Made by a program: the position numbers and the translations under genes. A stretch of 64,000 nt of DNA from Frankiales bacterium. GTDB lineage: Bacteria; Actinomycetota; Actinomycetes; Mycobacteriales; Jatrophihabitantaceae. The DNA lies in the NCBI GenBank assembly GCA_025966315.1, contig JAOPUZ010000071.1, positions 1-64,000 of the forward strand. The letters are read 5' to 3'. Shown one piece after another: positions 28,859 to 37,532 of this stretch (positions are counted from its first letter, which is position 1; the number at the start of each line of letters is the position of its first letter). The notes beneath the pieces were generated by a model. The model saw only the letters and a program-made list of their open reading frames with translations. It made no database searches and was not told the origin of the DNA.

Positions 28859-29247
28859 CAGCCGACGCCACGAAGCGCCGAGACGCGATGTCACCGACCG
28901 TGGTCGGGTCCGGTTTCGTGGTCGACTGCGGCAGGCCGCGGCGACGCAGGTACACAGCGGGGTTCACGCAGTGCCACGTGTTGGACGACTGGCTAGCTGT
29001 ATGAGGACAGCAGTCGACATCGACCTGCCCTCGACCATCGGGGTCGGTCACGACCGTGGCGCGGAACGTCCGTTCGGCCCGAGATCGGTGGCGGCCGTGA
29101 GCGATAGCTTCGCGGGCAGCCCCATCGGCCGCGAATTCAACGCTCGAGAGCTTGCCGCGTTGCTGGCGAGGTACTCGCGTGATGGTGTCGCTGCAGGTGG
29201 ACTTCCGTCATCGATTCGCCAGCCGCTTTCGGGGATGACGGGTCGGC
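28859..29247. other. Region without a confident gene
   Basis: About 390 bp. A plus-strand frame starting near 29000 (MRTAVDIDLPSTIGVG) resembles the start of a VapB-type antitoxin but then loses order. A minus-strand frame contains WHCVNPAVYLRRRGLP, which looks protein-like but has no clear start or family. I read this as decayed island DNA. Confidence 0.4.
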
Positions 29248-29607
29248 CTACATGCGCGTCGATTGCGGGTACCGATCGTCAAGCCGGTAAAGCAGCTCCC
29301 GCGCAGCGCGGTCGGCGGGTAGTCCAGCGTCGGCATTCGTGAGTTCGACGAGGATCGTGTGTGGATCGAGACCATCAGCGTCGAGGCGTCGTAGTGAGCC
29401 GACCTCGTCGGTCACGGTGTCACCGACGAGGTGATGCTCCGCAGAGTTGCGAAGATCGTGGACCGCGTTGGCAATCCACACTTCTGCATCGTTTGCGTGG
29501 TCGAAATCCAGTTGGTCGGCGCCGTCGGGTGGTTGGACGTCGTCGTCGGCCGGGTCGGGCATCGGAGGTTCGGTCGCCGCAGAAAAGGCGCGCCAGGACG
29601 AACGCAT
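29248..29607 (-). CDS. Hypothetical acidic protein
   Basis: The frame has 119 residues from ATG 29607; a start at ATG 29562 (MPDPADDDVQPPDGADQLDF) is equally likely because neither has a clear Shine-Dalgarno. The protein is acidic and soluble. Its body VWIANAVHDLRNSAEHHLVG and the end RAARELLYRLDDRYPQS look like a folded helical domain. No family is recognised. It is the last gene of the island before the proximal repeat and the tRNA-Ser. Confidence 0.5.
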   Translation of the reverse strand: MRSSWRAFSAATEPPMPDPADDDVQPPDGADQLDFDHANDAEVWIANAVHDLRNSAEHHLVGDTVTDEVGSLRRLDADGLDPHTILVELTNADAGLPADRAARELLYRLDDRYPQSTRM

Positions 29608-29864
29608 TCAATCAATACGACGCTCATCGTCGTCCAATCTGCTGCCAGGCGTGGTTCGAGGTTCAACATCGAGCAGCGTGTATCACCGCACTGGGGCGGT
29701 GCTGTCGCAGCTGCTTGAGATAGTTAGTCAGGAAAGCTGTCGTGCCCGCCGCGTGCCCGTAGCCGCAGGCAAACACGGTGTCTGACGGTCATCCACGATC
29801 AGCGCCGAACGGGCGCCGCGGCCACGCAGCCCAGCAAATCCAGGCCACGCAGCCATCTGACGGG

Positions 29865-29964
29865 GCGGAGGGCGAGGGAACCGTCGGCCAAACGCTCGCG
29901 GCCTCCTCCCGAATCCCGCCGTACAGATAACGGAAGCAGAGACCGCCCGGAGAAACTGGGCGAT
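29865..29964. repeat. Proximal copy of tRNA-Ser-linked direct repeat (att-like)
   Basis: The first 37 bp are identical to 24101-24137, and the match continues with small differences to the hairpin CGCCC/GGGCG. It ends 12 bp before the tRNA-Ser 3' end, where the 15-bp core GCGGAGGGCGAGGGA occurs a third time (29979-29993). Tandem cores at a tRNA 3' end fit repeated site-specific integration. Confidence 0.75.
29944..29962 (-). terminator. Hairpin downstream of tRNA-Ser
   Basis: CGCCC and GGGCG enclose a 9-nt loop, 15 nt beyond the tRNA 3' end on the minus strand, followed by GTCTCT. The stem is kept, with a different loop, in the distal repeat copy. It is a probable weak terminator. Confidence 0.45.
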
Positions 29965-29976
29965 CTTCGCTTCCGT

Positions 29977-30064
29977 TGGCGGAGGGCGAGGGATTCGAAC
30001 CCTCGATAGGTTTCCCTATAGCGGTTTTCAAGACCGCCGCCATCGGCCACTAGGCGAGCCCTCC
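29977..30064 (-). tRNA. tRNA-Ser(TGA)
   Basis: This is an 88-nt class II tRNA. The acceptor GGAGGGC (5' end at 30064) pairs with GCCCTCC. The anticodon arm GCGGT-CTTGAAA-ACCGC gives anticodon TGA. A long variable arm and the T-arm GAGGG-TTCGAAT-CCCTC follow, with discriminator G and an encoded CCA (29979-29977). Its 3' end is the core of the direct repeats that bound the island. Confidence 0.95.
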
Positions 30065-30112
30065 TGGCGCCAGCGTGAGCTGGCATACGTCATTGTGCCG
30101 TAGCCGCCGCGC

Positions 30113-30184
30113 CAGGTTTGCACCCCGCATCAGGTTTGCATCCTGCGCCAAGTTTGCATCCTGCGCCAAGTTTGCATCCCGCAC
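30113..30184. repeat. Four tandem 18-bp repeats upstream of tRNA-Ser
   Basis: Units start at 30113, 30131, 30149 and 30167, each near CA(G/A)GTTTGCATCCTGCGC, with one to four differences between units. They lie directly upstream of the tRNA-Ser promoter side and downstream of the histidine kinase stop. The unit is not part of a convincing protein. Confidence 0.85.
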
Positions 30185-30220
30185 GGCCGGTCGACGACCA
30201 CGCGTCTTCCGCCGTTGCCG

Positions 30221-31480
30221 TCAGTCTGCTGTTCGTAGTGGCGTGCCCGAGCTCGGATCGGGCAGCAGGACGCACACCGTCGCACCGCCGCCAGCAGTCT
30301 CGGAGATCGTCAGCTCGCCGTGATGAGCAACCACGATTCGCTCGCAGGTAGCCAGCCCGAGTCCGGTGCCCGGAATCTCTTTGCGCAATCGGACCAGTGG
30401 CGACAGCACCGCACCACGTCGATCAGCCGGAATGCCCTCGCCGTTGTCAGCCACCCGCAATTCCACGCCACCATTTCGGCGGGACGCGGTGATCGTGATC
30501 TCGCACGACGTGCCCAGCCGTCCATACCGCAAAGAATTGGTGATCAGGTTCTGCAACAGCAGCCGGAACTGGACGCGATCGGCCCACACATCGACGTCCT
30601 CACAACGGATGCTGGCCTCGTCCGTGGCCACGCCCAGATCATTGACGATCTCGCCGAGGACCGAGCGCACCGCGACGCATTCCTGGTTCAGCACACCGCC
30701 GACGCTGGCATACTTCAGCAGGTCGTCGATCGTGAGCATCATCCGGCTGCCCGCGGACACCGTCCGTTCCAGCCAGTCCAGCAGTTGCGCATCCCCTTGT
30801 GCAGCCGGGCTGTCCTGGGCCAGCTCACTGAACCCGTTGATCGCAGTCAGCGGCGTCTTCAGATCATGGCTGACCTGCCCGGCGAATGCGGCCAACTGGC
30901 GATGCGACCGAGCCAGCTCGGTATTGATCGACCGTAACTGCAGTGTCCGGCGCCGCAATTCCAACACCTGGACCGCCATCGCGGCCAGCGAGTCCAGCCC
31001 TTCGATCTCGTCTGCCTGTGGTTCGCGCGGCTGCTCGCTGAAGGTGCACAGGGTTCCGATGGCATAACCGGCCGGCGTTATCAATGGGCTGGCCGCGTAG
31101 TAGCGAATGGCCCCCAATTCACCGCGAACCCAGGGGCTATGACGAAATCGGATATCCCTCGTGGCGTCCGGCACGACCACCGTGCGACGGTCGGTCAACG
31201 CCACCGCGCACATGGAGTACGCCTTGGCCGACATACCCGCTACGAAGCCGACCGCGGCGACCTGATGCTGATGCGCATCGTCGAGCAGGTTTACCACGGC
31301 ACTGGGCGTGACGCAGATACGCCGGGCCAGTTCCGTCAGCGGCCGCAGCTCGCCCTCGATCAGATCCCGTTCGCCCGGCAACAAGTCCTCGGCGCCGACC
31401 ACTTCGTAGTCCCGCAGGGCCGCGACTCGGCTTCGCTCCCGGTCGCTCGAAGTCGGCTGACCGAGCGCACTCTCGCTCAC
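30221..31480 (-). CDS. GAF-domain sensor histidine kinase
   Basis: The protein has 419 residues and no transmembrane segment. A GAF domain occupies about 45-175 (VVNLLDDAHQHQVAAVGFVA, IRYYAASPLITPAGYAIGTL). HisKA has the phospho-acceptor H205 in QVSHDLKTPLTAINGF. HATPase_c has the N box LLQNLITNSLRYG, the G1 box VADNGEGIP and the G2 box GTGLGLATCERIV. It would autophosphorylate in response to a cytosolic ligand or light/redox signal and pass phosphate to the response regulator, whose stop codon overlaps this start (31477-31480). The same GAF layout occurs in phytochrome-like kinases, but no chromophore cysteine can be assigned. Confidence 0.93.
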   Translation of the reverse strand: MSESALGQPTSSDRERSRVAALRDYEVVGAEDLLPGERDLIEGELRPLTELARRICVTPSAVVNLLDDAHQHQVAAVGFVAGMSAKAYSMCAVALTDRRTVVVPDATRDIRFRHSPWVRGELGAIRYYAASPLITPAGYAIGTLCTFSEQPREPQADEIEGLDSLAAMAVQVLELRRRTLQLRSINTELARSHRQLAAFAGQVSHDLKTPLTAINGFSELAQDSPAAQGDAQLLDWLERTVSAGSRMMLTIDDLLKYASVGGVLNQECVAVRSVLGEIVNDLGVATDEASIRCEDVDVWADRVQFRLLLQNLITNSLRYGRLGTSCEITITASRRNGGVELRVADNGEGIPADRRGAVLSPLVRLRKEIPGTGLGLATCERIVVAHHGELTISETAGGGATVCVLLPDPSSGTPLRTAD

Positions 31481-32190
31481 CCAGGCCCCAGTCGATAGCC
31501 AACGCCCCGGACGGTGCGTACATAGCGGCCCGCACGCGGATCATCACCCAGCTTGCGCCGCAGATTACCCATGTGCACCTCGACCAGGTGACCGTCGCTC
31601 ATCCAGTCGGTTCCCCACACGGTGCGGAGCAACGTCTCGCGCGGCCAGACTCGCCGCGGCGCAGACAGCAGGGTGGCCAGCAGGTCGAACTCGGTCCGCG
31701 TCAGCTCGAGCTCGACCCCGGCCAGCGTGACGATCCGGGCTTCGACGTCGACCTTCAGTTCACCATGCTCGCGGACGACATGTTCTTCGTCGGTCGCTGG
31801 TTGGTCCCGAGCCCGAGGCCGGCGCAACATGGCCGCAATCCGGGCCCGTAATTCCCGCGGGCTGAACGGCTTGGTCAGGTAGTCGTCGGCGCCCGTCTCC
31901 AGTGCCATCAACCGGTCGATCTCGTCGTGGCGGGCAGTCAGCATCACGATGTACGCATCCGTGATCTCACGCAGCCGACGGCACACTTCGATGCCGTCGA
32001 AATCGGGAAGGTTCAGATCGAGCGTGATCACGTCTGGATCACGCGCCCGGACCAGGTCCACGCCTTCGAGCCCAGTCGCCGCTTCGATGATTTCGAAGCC
32101 CGCTTGCTTGAGCACTTCGGAAATGAGGGCGCGCACATCCGCGTCGTCCTCGATTATGACCGCAGTCTTTTTCTGCTCCACCATGGCCAC
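31477..32190 (-). CDS. OmpR-family response regulator
   Basis: The protein has 237 residues from GTG 32190 (ATG 32184 is possible). The receiver domain (about 9-125) has acidic pocket IIEDDADV, phospho-acceptor D58 in VITLDLNLPD and the conserved Lys in DDYLTKPFSP. The winged-helix DNA-binding domain (about 145-235) has ELTRTEFDLLATLLSAPRRV and YVRTVRGVGYRLGPG. It overlaps the histidine kinase by 4 nt, forming one operon with the regulator first. Targets are not evident; the divergent MFS gene across 153 bp is a candidate. Confidence 0.95.
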   Translation of the reverse strand: MAMVEQKKTAVIIEDDADVRALISEVLKQAGFEIIEAATGLEGVDLVRARDPDVITLDLNLPDFDGIEVCRRLREITDAYIVMLTARHDEIDRLMALETGADDYLTKPFSPRELRARIAAMLRRPRARDQPATDEEHVVREHGELKVDVEARIVTLAGVELELTRTEFDLLATLLSAPRRVWPRETLLRTVWGTDWMSDGHLVEVHMGNLRRKLGDDPRAGRYVRTVRGVGYRLGPG

Positions 32191-32343
32191 ATCACGCTAT
32201 GGCACGCATAGGCCAGTGCGTAATGAAAGGGCGAAGAATCCCATACCTGACGTTCAAAAAGTTACCGAGTCGAAATTCAGCACGTCGTAGCCACGGTCGT
32301 CCAACTGCGCAAAGCCGGCCGAGCCAGCTGCGATGCTGTCCCC

Positions 32344-33783
32344 ATGCCCACTGGCCGTTCCGGTGCGTCACCACCGGCAGCAGCGGCGCTGCGGATTTCG
32401 AGCGCCGGCGGCCGCGGCCTGCTGATCACCACGATCCTGGCCAGCGGCATGGTCTTTCTCGACAGCACGGTGGCCAACGTCGCCACCCGGCGGATCGGAA
32501 TCCAATTCCACGCCACCTTCACTCAGCTGCAGTGGGTGCTCAACGGCTACGCCCTGGCGCTGGCCAGCCTGATCCTGCTGGGTGGCTCGCTCGGTGACCG
32601 GTTCGGCCGGCGCCGGGTCTTCGTGGTCGGCGTGTGCTGGTTCTCCCTCGCCTCACTCGGCTGCGCGCTGGCCCCGACCGTGCATCTGCTGATCGCGGCA
32701 CGAGTGGTCCAAGGCGTGGGTGGTGCGCTGCTCACCCCGGGATCGCTGGCCCTCATCCAAGCCTCGTTCGCGGCCGAGGACCGCGGCCGTGCCGTCGGTC
32801 GTTGGTCGGGTCTGACCGGACTGGCCTCGGCGTCCGGCCCGCTGCTCGGCGGCTACCTCGTGCAACATGTGTCGTGGCGTTGGGCCTTCGCCATCAACGT
32901 GCCGCTGGGTGTGCTGGTCGTGCTGCTGGCGATGAAATGGGTACCTGAATCCCGTGGCCATCAAACCGGCGCCCTCGACCTGAACGGCACCGTTCTCGGC
33001 GCGTCGGCCCTCATCGGCCTGACCTACGGCACTACGGCCGCGGGCGGCACCGGCTGGGGTGCTGTGTCAACGACCAGCACGGTATCCGGCGTCCTGCTGC
33101 TGATCGTGTTCGTGGCTGTGGAAGCCCGCTCGCGACATCCCCTCGTCCCGCCTCGGCTGTTCATGGACCGGACGTTCACCGGCGCCAACCTGATGACGTT
33201 CACGACGTACGGATCGCTGGGTGCGGTGCTGTTCCTGTTCGTCCTCGAGCTGCAGATCGTGGCCGGTTATGGGCCGCTGGCCGCCGGCGTGGCCACCCTG
33301 CCGATCACCGTCCTGATGCTGCTCTTCTCCGGACAGGCCGGCGCGCTCGCCACCCGGATCGGACCGCGGTGGCCCATGACCGTCGGGCCGATACTCGCCG
33401 CCGCGGGCATCGCGCTGACCGCCCGGATCGACGAATCCCACCACTACTACCCGGTCGATGTGCTGCCCGCGATGGTGCTGTTCGGCGCCGGCATGACGTG
33501 CCTGGTCGCACCACTGACCGCCACCGTGATGGCCGCGGTCCCGGCCGACGACGTCGGCGTCGGCTCCGGCATCAACAACGCGGTCGCCCGGTCGGCCGCA
33601 CTGCTCGCGGTCGCCGTCCTGCCACCGCTGGCCGGACTCACCGGCGATGCGTACGAGCAGGCCGCCGTCATGGTGCACGGCTACCGGATCACGGTCGCGA
33701 TCTGCGTGGCCATCCTCCTGATTGGCGCCGGGGTCGTAACTTTGACGGTGCGGTCGCCGCTCGTCCCGGCCGCCGACCGTTGA
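32344..33783 (+). CDS. MFS multidrug exporter (DHA2 family, 14 TM)
   Basis: The protein has 479 residues. Typical DHA2 motifs are present: ASGMVFLDSTVANVATRRIG (first helix, motif D1), GGSLGDRFGRRRVFV (motif A), ARVVQGVGGALLTPGSLALI (motif B) and GLASASGPLLGGYLVQHVSW (motif C). About 14 hydrophobic segments run to the end. It would export drugs or toxic metabolites by proton antiport. It is divergent from the GAF kinase/regulator pair and followed after 35 nt by a DUF2630 gene. The substrate cannot be told. Confidence 0.94.
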   Translation: MPTGRSGASPPAAAALRISSAGGRGLLITTILASGMVFLDSTVANVATRRIGIQFHATFTQLQWVLNGYALALASLILLGGSLGDRFGRRRVFVVGVCWFSLASLGCALAPTVHLLIAARVVQGVGGALLTPGSLALIQASFAAEDRGRAVGRWSGLTGLASASGPLLGGYLVQHVSWRWAFAINVPLGVLVVLLAMKWVPESRGHQTGALDLNGTVLGASALIGLTYGTTAAGGTGWGAVSTTSTVSGVLLLIVFVAVEARSRHPLVPPRLFMDRTFTGANLMTFTTYGSLGAVLFLFVLELQIVAGYGPLAAGVATLPITVLMLLFSGQAGALATRIGPRWPMTVGPILAAAGIALTARIDESHHYYPVDVLPAMVLFGAGMTCLVAPLTATVMAAVPADDVGVGSGINNAVARSAALLAVAVLPPLAGLTGDAYEQAAVMVHGYRITVAICVAILLIGAGVVTLTVRSPLVPAADR

Positions 33784-33818
33784 GCGGAAGAACCGTCGTG
33801 CGAGTTGGAGGACCGATC

Positions 33819-34022
33819 ATGTCCCACGAATCGGAACAACCCATCCTGAGCCAGATCCACGACCTGGTCACCGAAGAGAAACAGCTACGCACGACCCATG
33901 CCGGGCTAGGACTGAACCGGCTGGAGCGGGAACGTCTCGAGACTCTCGAACGCGAGCTCGATCAATGCTGGGACCTGTTGCGGCACCGGCGAGCGGAAGA
34001 GGAGTTCGGTGACAGCCGCTAA
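33819..34022 (+). CDS. DUF2630-family small protein
   Basis: The protein has 67 residues, with ATG 33819 placed 7 nt after GGAGG. The sequence MSHESEQPILSQIHDLVTEE, then LERELDQCWDLLRHRRAEEE, matches the DUF2630 pattern, a short, mostly helical, charged actinobacterial protein of unknown role. It is usually found beside transporters or regulators without a fixed partner. Its stop overlaps the end of the convergent RidA gene by 4 nt. Confidence 0.88.
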   Translation: MSHESEQPILSQIHDLVTEEKQLRTTHAGLGLNRLERERLETLERELDQCWDLLRHRRAEEEFGDSR

Positions 34023-34411
34023 CGATCCCGCACCGCAGCGGTTGCCTCGACCTCGACGAGCTGATGGTCATAGCCCAGCACGGTGACGCCCAGCAGCGTG
34101 CTTGGCGGCGCGTACGGCGCAAACCGATCCCGCACGACCTGCCAGGCCGCCACCAGATCGCGTTGCTCGGTCGAGGCCACGTACACCGTGCTCTTCACCA
34201 CGTCGCCCAGCGTCGCGCCGGCGGCAGCCAACGCCAGTTCGAGATTGACCATGCACCGGGCCGCCTGCGCTCGGACATCACCCGGTGCGACGGTCGCGCC
34301 GGACAGATCGAGCGGGCAGGCACCGGCCGCAAAGACCAGCCGCGCCGGCAGTTCGACGCTGGCGGTGTACGCGTATTCGGCGACGGTAGCGAGCTCGGCA
34401 GGCACCGACAT
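34019..34411 (-). CDS. RidA-family protein (reactive imine deaminase-like)
   Basis: The protein has 130 residues of the YjgF/YER057c/UK114 fold. It reads LVFAAGACPLDLSGATVAPG, then QAARCMVNLELALAAAGATL, VVKSTVYVAS and a C-terminal GYDHQLVEVEATAAV. RidA proteins hydrolyse reactive enamines and imines released by PLP enzymes. The usual terminal motif P....VEIEA.A is present, but the catalytic Arg at about position 105 is not obvious, so it may belong to a Rid subfamily with a different activity. Its start overlaps the ABC permease stop (TGATG), which makes it the last gene of that operon. Confidence 0.88.
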   Translation of the reverse strand: MSVPAELATVAEYAYTASVELPARLVFAAGACPLDLSGATVAPGDVRAQAARCMVNLELALAAAGATLGDVVKSTVYVASTEQRDLVAAWQVVRDRFAPYAPPSTLLGVTVLGYDHQLVEVEATAAVRDR

Positions 34412-35262
34412 CAGCTGGTCACGTCCTTGGTGGTGAAGCGGGCCCAGGCCAGCGACCCGAATACCACGACGTACCCGACCGCGAGCAGCGCGCCGTCCCG
34501 CAGGCCACTGACGCGCAGCGGGTCACGCAACAGATCAGCCAGATTGAGCAGATGATCACTGATCAGCCACGGATGGATCGCGTGCAGCTGCGGGACCGCG
34601 ACGAGGACCTGCATCACGATGGCCACCGTCAGGGTTGCCGCCATGGCCGCGATCGGCACTTCGGTCAGCGTGGATATGAACAATCCGATCGCCGCGACGG
34701 CCAGCATCATCAAGGCCGCATAGAGCACCATGCCGACCAGCCGGCCCACCCCGCCCAGCAGAGTCGCCTGCGTTCCGGACAGCAGGGTCACGTGCGCGGA
34801 CGGGAACAGGATCACGCCGATGATCACCCCGGCCAGCGCGACAACCGAGGTGATCAACAGGCACCAAAAACCCATCGCGGCGAATTTGGTCAGCAACAGC
34901 CGAGTGCGGCCGACTGGCACCGCCAGCAGATAACGCAACGTCCCCAGGCTCGCCTCGCCGGCGACCGTCTCACCCGCCACCACGGCCACCGCCATCGGCA
35001 GGAAGATCGGGATCACCACGATCAAGGCGGTGAACGCCACGAAGATGCCGTTGTTGGTGATGTTGCCGATCAGGCCACCGGTGGCACCCGCGCCGTCGTG
35101 CGTGGTGAGCTTGACCGCGATACCGATGATGACGGGCACTGCAGCCAGCACGGCCAGAATAAGTTGATTGCGTCGTCGCCGTAGTTGCATGCCGATTTCG
35201 CTCAGCAGAAACCGGCCACCGACGGCCAGCACCGGCTTCGTCAACGGCTCAGCCACTGACAT
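34411..35262 (-). CDS. ABC-2 type exporter permease
   Basis: The protein has 283 residues and six likely membrane segments. It starts with a cytosolic stretch (LLSEIGMQLRRRRNQLILAV), followed by VPVIIGIAVKL. ABC-2 features include FVAFTALIVVIPIFLPMAVA and the signature VAGEASLGTLRYLLAVPVGR. It forms a transporter with the ATPase encoded immediately upstream (14-nt overlap). Together with the LolA-like protein it forms a three-gene export unit. The substrate is unknown; the divergent two-component system suggests an envelope-stress or antibiotic-resistance role. Confidence 0.92.
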   Translation of the reverse strand: MSVAEPLTKPVLAVGGRFLLSEIGMQLRRRRNQLILAVLAAVPVIIGIAVKLTTHDGAGATGGLIGNITNNGIFVAFTALIVVIPIFLPMAVAVVAGETVAGEASLGTLRYLLAVPVGRTRLLLTKFAAMGFWCLLITSVVALAGVIIGVILFPSAHVTLLSGTQATLLGGVGRLVGMVLYAALMMLAVAAIGLFISTLTEVPIAAMAATLTVAIVMQVLVAVPQLHAIHPWLISDHLLNLADLLRDPLRVSGLRDGALLAVGYVVVFGSLAWARFTTKDVTS

Positions 35263-36208
35263 CGAAGCCCTCCCCGGTTAGCTGGACGAAGATGTCCTCG
35301 AGCTTTGGTTTGGCCACCGAGAAGCCCCGGACGCCGACCCCGGCCGCGACCAGCGCAGCCACCACCTGCTCCGGCGGCCGATCCCCCAGTACCGCGGAGG
35401 CTTGGCCGTCCGATTCGGTGATCTCACTCAGGCCGAGGTCAGCCAGCACGCTCTTGGCCAACGGCGAATCGAGCGATTCCACCGTCACCCGCACCCGCTG
35501 CTGGCTGCCCAGGTCTCGCATCGATCCCTGCCACACCATCGAACCGGTTCGCATCACGCCGACGTGGCTGCACATGTGTTCGACCTCGCTCAGCAAGTGG
35601 GACGAGACAAACACCGTAGTGCCGTCCGCGGCCAGCTCGGCAACCAGGTGCCGGACCTCGCGGGTGCCTTGCGGATCGAGGCCGTTCGTCGGCTCGTCCA
35701 GAATCAGCAGGCGACGCGGACGGAGCAACGCGGCGGCAATGCCCAGTCGCTGTCGCATACCCAACGAGTAGTTGCGATACCGCTTGCCGGCCGCGGCGGT
35801 GAGACCGACCCGTTCCAACGCCGTCGCTACCCGGGCGCGCGAGTCGCGGGCCGACGACGTCAGGTCGGCCGCATCGAGCCGGCGCAGGTTCGCCTGCCCG
35901 GACAGGTAAGGATGAAAGGCCGGTCCTTCGACCAGCGCGCCGACCGCGGACAGTGCCGCGCCACCCCGACCTGGTATCGGTTCCCCCAGCACCGCGATGT
36001 CACCGGACGTCGCGAACACCAGGCCGAGCAACATCCGGATCGTGGTCGTCTTGCCTGATCCGTTCGGTCCCAGAAAGCCGAACACCGACCCCACTGGTAC
36101 CCGCAGTGACACCTGGTTGACCGCGATCTGGCCGCCGGAGAACTTCTTGGTCAACACGTCGGTGCTGATGGCCAACGGCGGTTCGGCCGACGCGCGACTC
36201 GTGGGCAT
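35249..36208 (-). CDS. ABC transporter ATP-binding protein
   Basis: The protein has 319 residues. Walker A is FGFLGPNGSGKTTTIRMLLG; the Q-loop region is VGALVEGPAFHPYLSG; the signature is YSLGMRQRLGIAAALL; Walker B is LLILDEPTNGLDPQGT; and the H-loop is VFVSSHLLSEVEHMC. A C-terminal extension (about 225-315) with VRVTVESLD is typical of ATPases for ABC-2 exporters of the CcmA/BcrA type. It is translated between the LolA-like gene (11 nt upstream) and the permease (14-nt overlap). Confidence 0.95.
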   Translation of the reverse strand: MPTSRASAEPPLAISTDVLTKKFSGGQIAVNQVSLRVPVGSVFGFLGPNGSGKTTTIRMLLGLVFATSGDIAVLGEPIPGRGGAALSAVGALVEGPAFHPYLSGQANLRRLDAADLTSSARDSRARVATALERVGLTAAAGKRYRNYSLGMRQRLGIAAALLRPRRLLILDEPTNGLDPQGTREVRHLVAELAADGTTVFVSSHLLSEVEHMCSHVGVMRTGSMVWQGSMRDLGSQQRVRVTVESLDSPLAKSVLADLGLSEITESDGQASAVLGDRPPEQVVAALVAAGVGVRGFSVAKPKLEDIFVQLTGEGFDVSG

Positions 36209-36219
36209 CTGCTCCTCGG

Positions 36220-37410
36220 TTACTTCTGGGCCGCGGCTTGATAGAGCAGCTGCGGCGGCACGGAACCCACGAACAATCGCCCGTCCGAGGTCAGCAAACC
36301 GTTGACCAACGCGGAGCTGAACAAGTGCCCGCTGCCCCAGGTGCCGCTGACCGTCGGCAACGCCGAGAGGAACGTCAGGGCGTTCTGCGACGACCCGGTG
36401 GCCGCTCGCGCCTTGGACCCGGTCAGGTCACCCACCCCGTCGATTCGCATGATCGTCGTCCAGCCGGTACCGAGTTTGCGGACCCGTCCGGTCCCGCTGC
36501 CCGCCGCCGGATTCGGCAGCTGCGGAAGCGTGTCCAGCGTGCCCTGCTTCACGGTCGCGTTCGGCGGCGGGTTGAAAGTAAAGAACTCATCGCCGGGCGT
36601 ACTGAACCGGACCTGGGTGAACGACACGTCGAAGGCCACCCGGTCTGAGCCGCGGGCGAAGACCTGGACGCCGAGCGGCACGCGCGTCGCCCCGTCCAGC
36701 GACAGCCGAACCGACCCGACCAGCGACTGGCTGTCTTTCGGCGTGAGCACCAGCGTGTAGGCCGAACGACCGGCGACGCTGCCGGTGTGATCGGTGGTGA
36801 CCGTGGTCGTCGAATCGATCATCTGCAGCGCTTCCGCCGCCGCCTGGGCCGGCGTCAGGCTGGAGGTCTGCAACGGAACCGGTCGCTCGGCTGCGGCGCC
36901 GGCCGGCAACACGGCGTGGGTGGCGACGCGGGTGTCGGAATCCCACTGCCACAGGTCGCGGCCGTTGCGGAAAACATCCTGCTCGCCGAGCGAGTCCAGC
37001 AGGGCAATGCGCTGCTTGGTTTCGCCGCCGTACCAGATGCGGGTGGTGTGCGATCCGCTCAGCAGGCTGAGCAGACCCTGCGAATTGGTGCTGTTGTCGC
37101 CACCGAGATTGGGCAGCTCCGGCAAGCCGAGACTGGCCTTCTCGACGACCGTCCCGGAGAACGGCGGCGTGCTCGCCTGCGAGACCGAGGCCAGCAGCTG
37201 GCCCGCGGTCTGCGGCGCGAGGTTCGGGTTCGCATCCGCGGAGAAGACCCCGCTGGCAATCAACGCGATCACCCCGGCCACGGCAACCGGAGCCGACCAC
37301 CGAATCATGCGACGCTGACCCGTACTCAACCGTCGACGCCGGAAGGCGGGCGCGGCCGGACCTTCGGTTCGCGGGGTGGGCATGATCGGTGGGGTGGTGG
37401 CGTCAGGCAT
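36220..37410 (-). CDS. LolA-like membrane-anchored protein
   Basis: The start was set at ATG 37410 (MPDATTPPIMPTPRTEGPAA), giving 396 residues; the frame is open further up into the divergent promoter. One membrane segment lies at about 35-58 (MIRWSAPVAVAGVIALIASG). The rest is extracytoplasmic and resembles the LolA/LppX half-barrel: AGQLLASVSQASTPPFSGTV, ASLGLPELP, TRIWYGGETKQRIALLDS, GRDLWQWDSDTRVATHAVLP. Such proteins carry lipids or lipoproteins across the envelope. Being the first gene of the ABC exporter operon, it may hand lipid to or from that transporter. This last point is inference. Confidence 0.82.
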   Translation of the reverse strand: MPDATTPPIMPTPRTEGPAAPAFRRRRLSTGQRRMIRWSAPVAVAGVIALIASGVFSADANPNLAPQTAGQLLASVSQASTPPFSGTVVEKASLGLPELPNLGGDNSTNSQGLLSLLSGSHTTRIWYGGETKQRIALLDSLGEQDVFRNGRDLWQWDSDTRVATHAVLPAGAAAERPVPLQTSSLTPAQAAAEALQMIDSTTTVTTDHTGSVAGRSAYTLVLTPKDSQSLVGSVRLSLDGATRVPLGVQVFARGSDRVAFDVSFTQVRFSTPGDEFFTFNPPPNATVKQGTLDTLPQLPNPAAGSGTGRVRKLGTGWTTIMRIDGVGDLTGSKARAATGSSQNALTFLSALPTVSGTWGSGHLFSSALVNGLLTSDGRLFVGSVPPQLLYQAAAQK

Positions 37411-37532
37411 GACATCAGGATGGTTAGGCACCGCTGTGCGCACCCTGAGGGCCGCTGAGCTGTTCCTGAGCCATAGCCTTTGAATCACGGCATGCTGATG
37501 GTGGACGTGCGCTCCGATCGGAAGGAAACGCC

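Noticed and set aside
30113-30184. CRISPR array
   Set aside because: The units are directly adjacent without spacers and no cas genes are near, so this is a simple tandem repeat.
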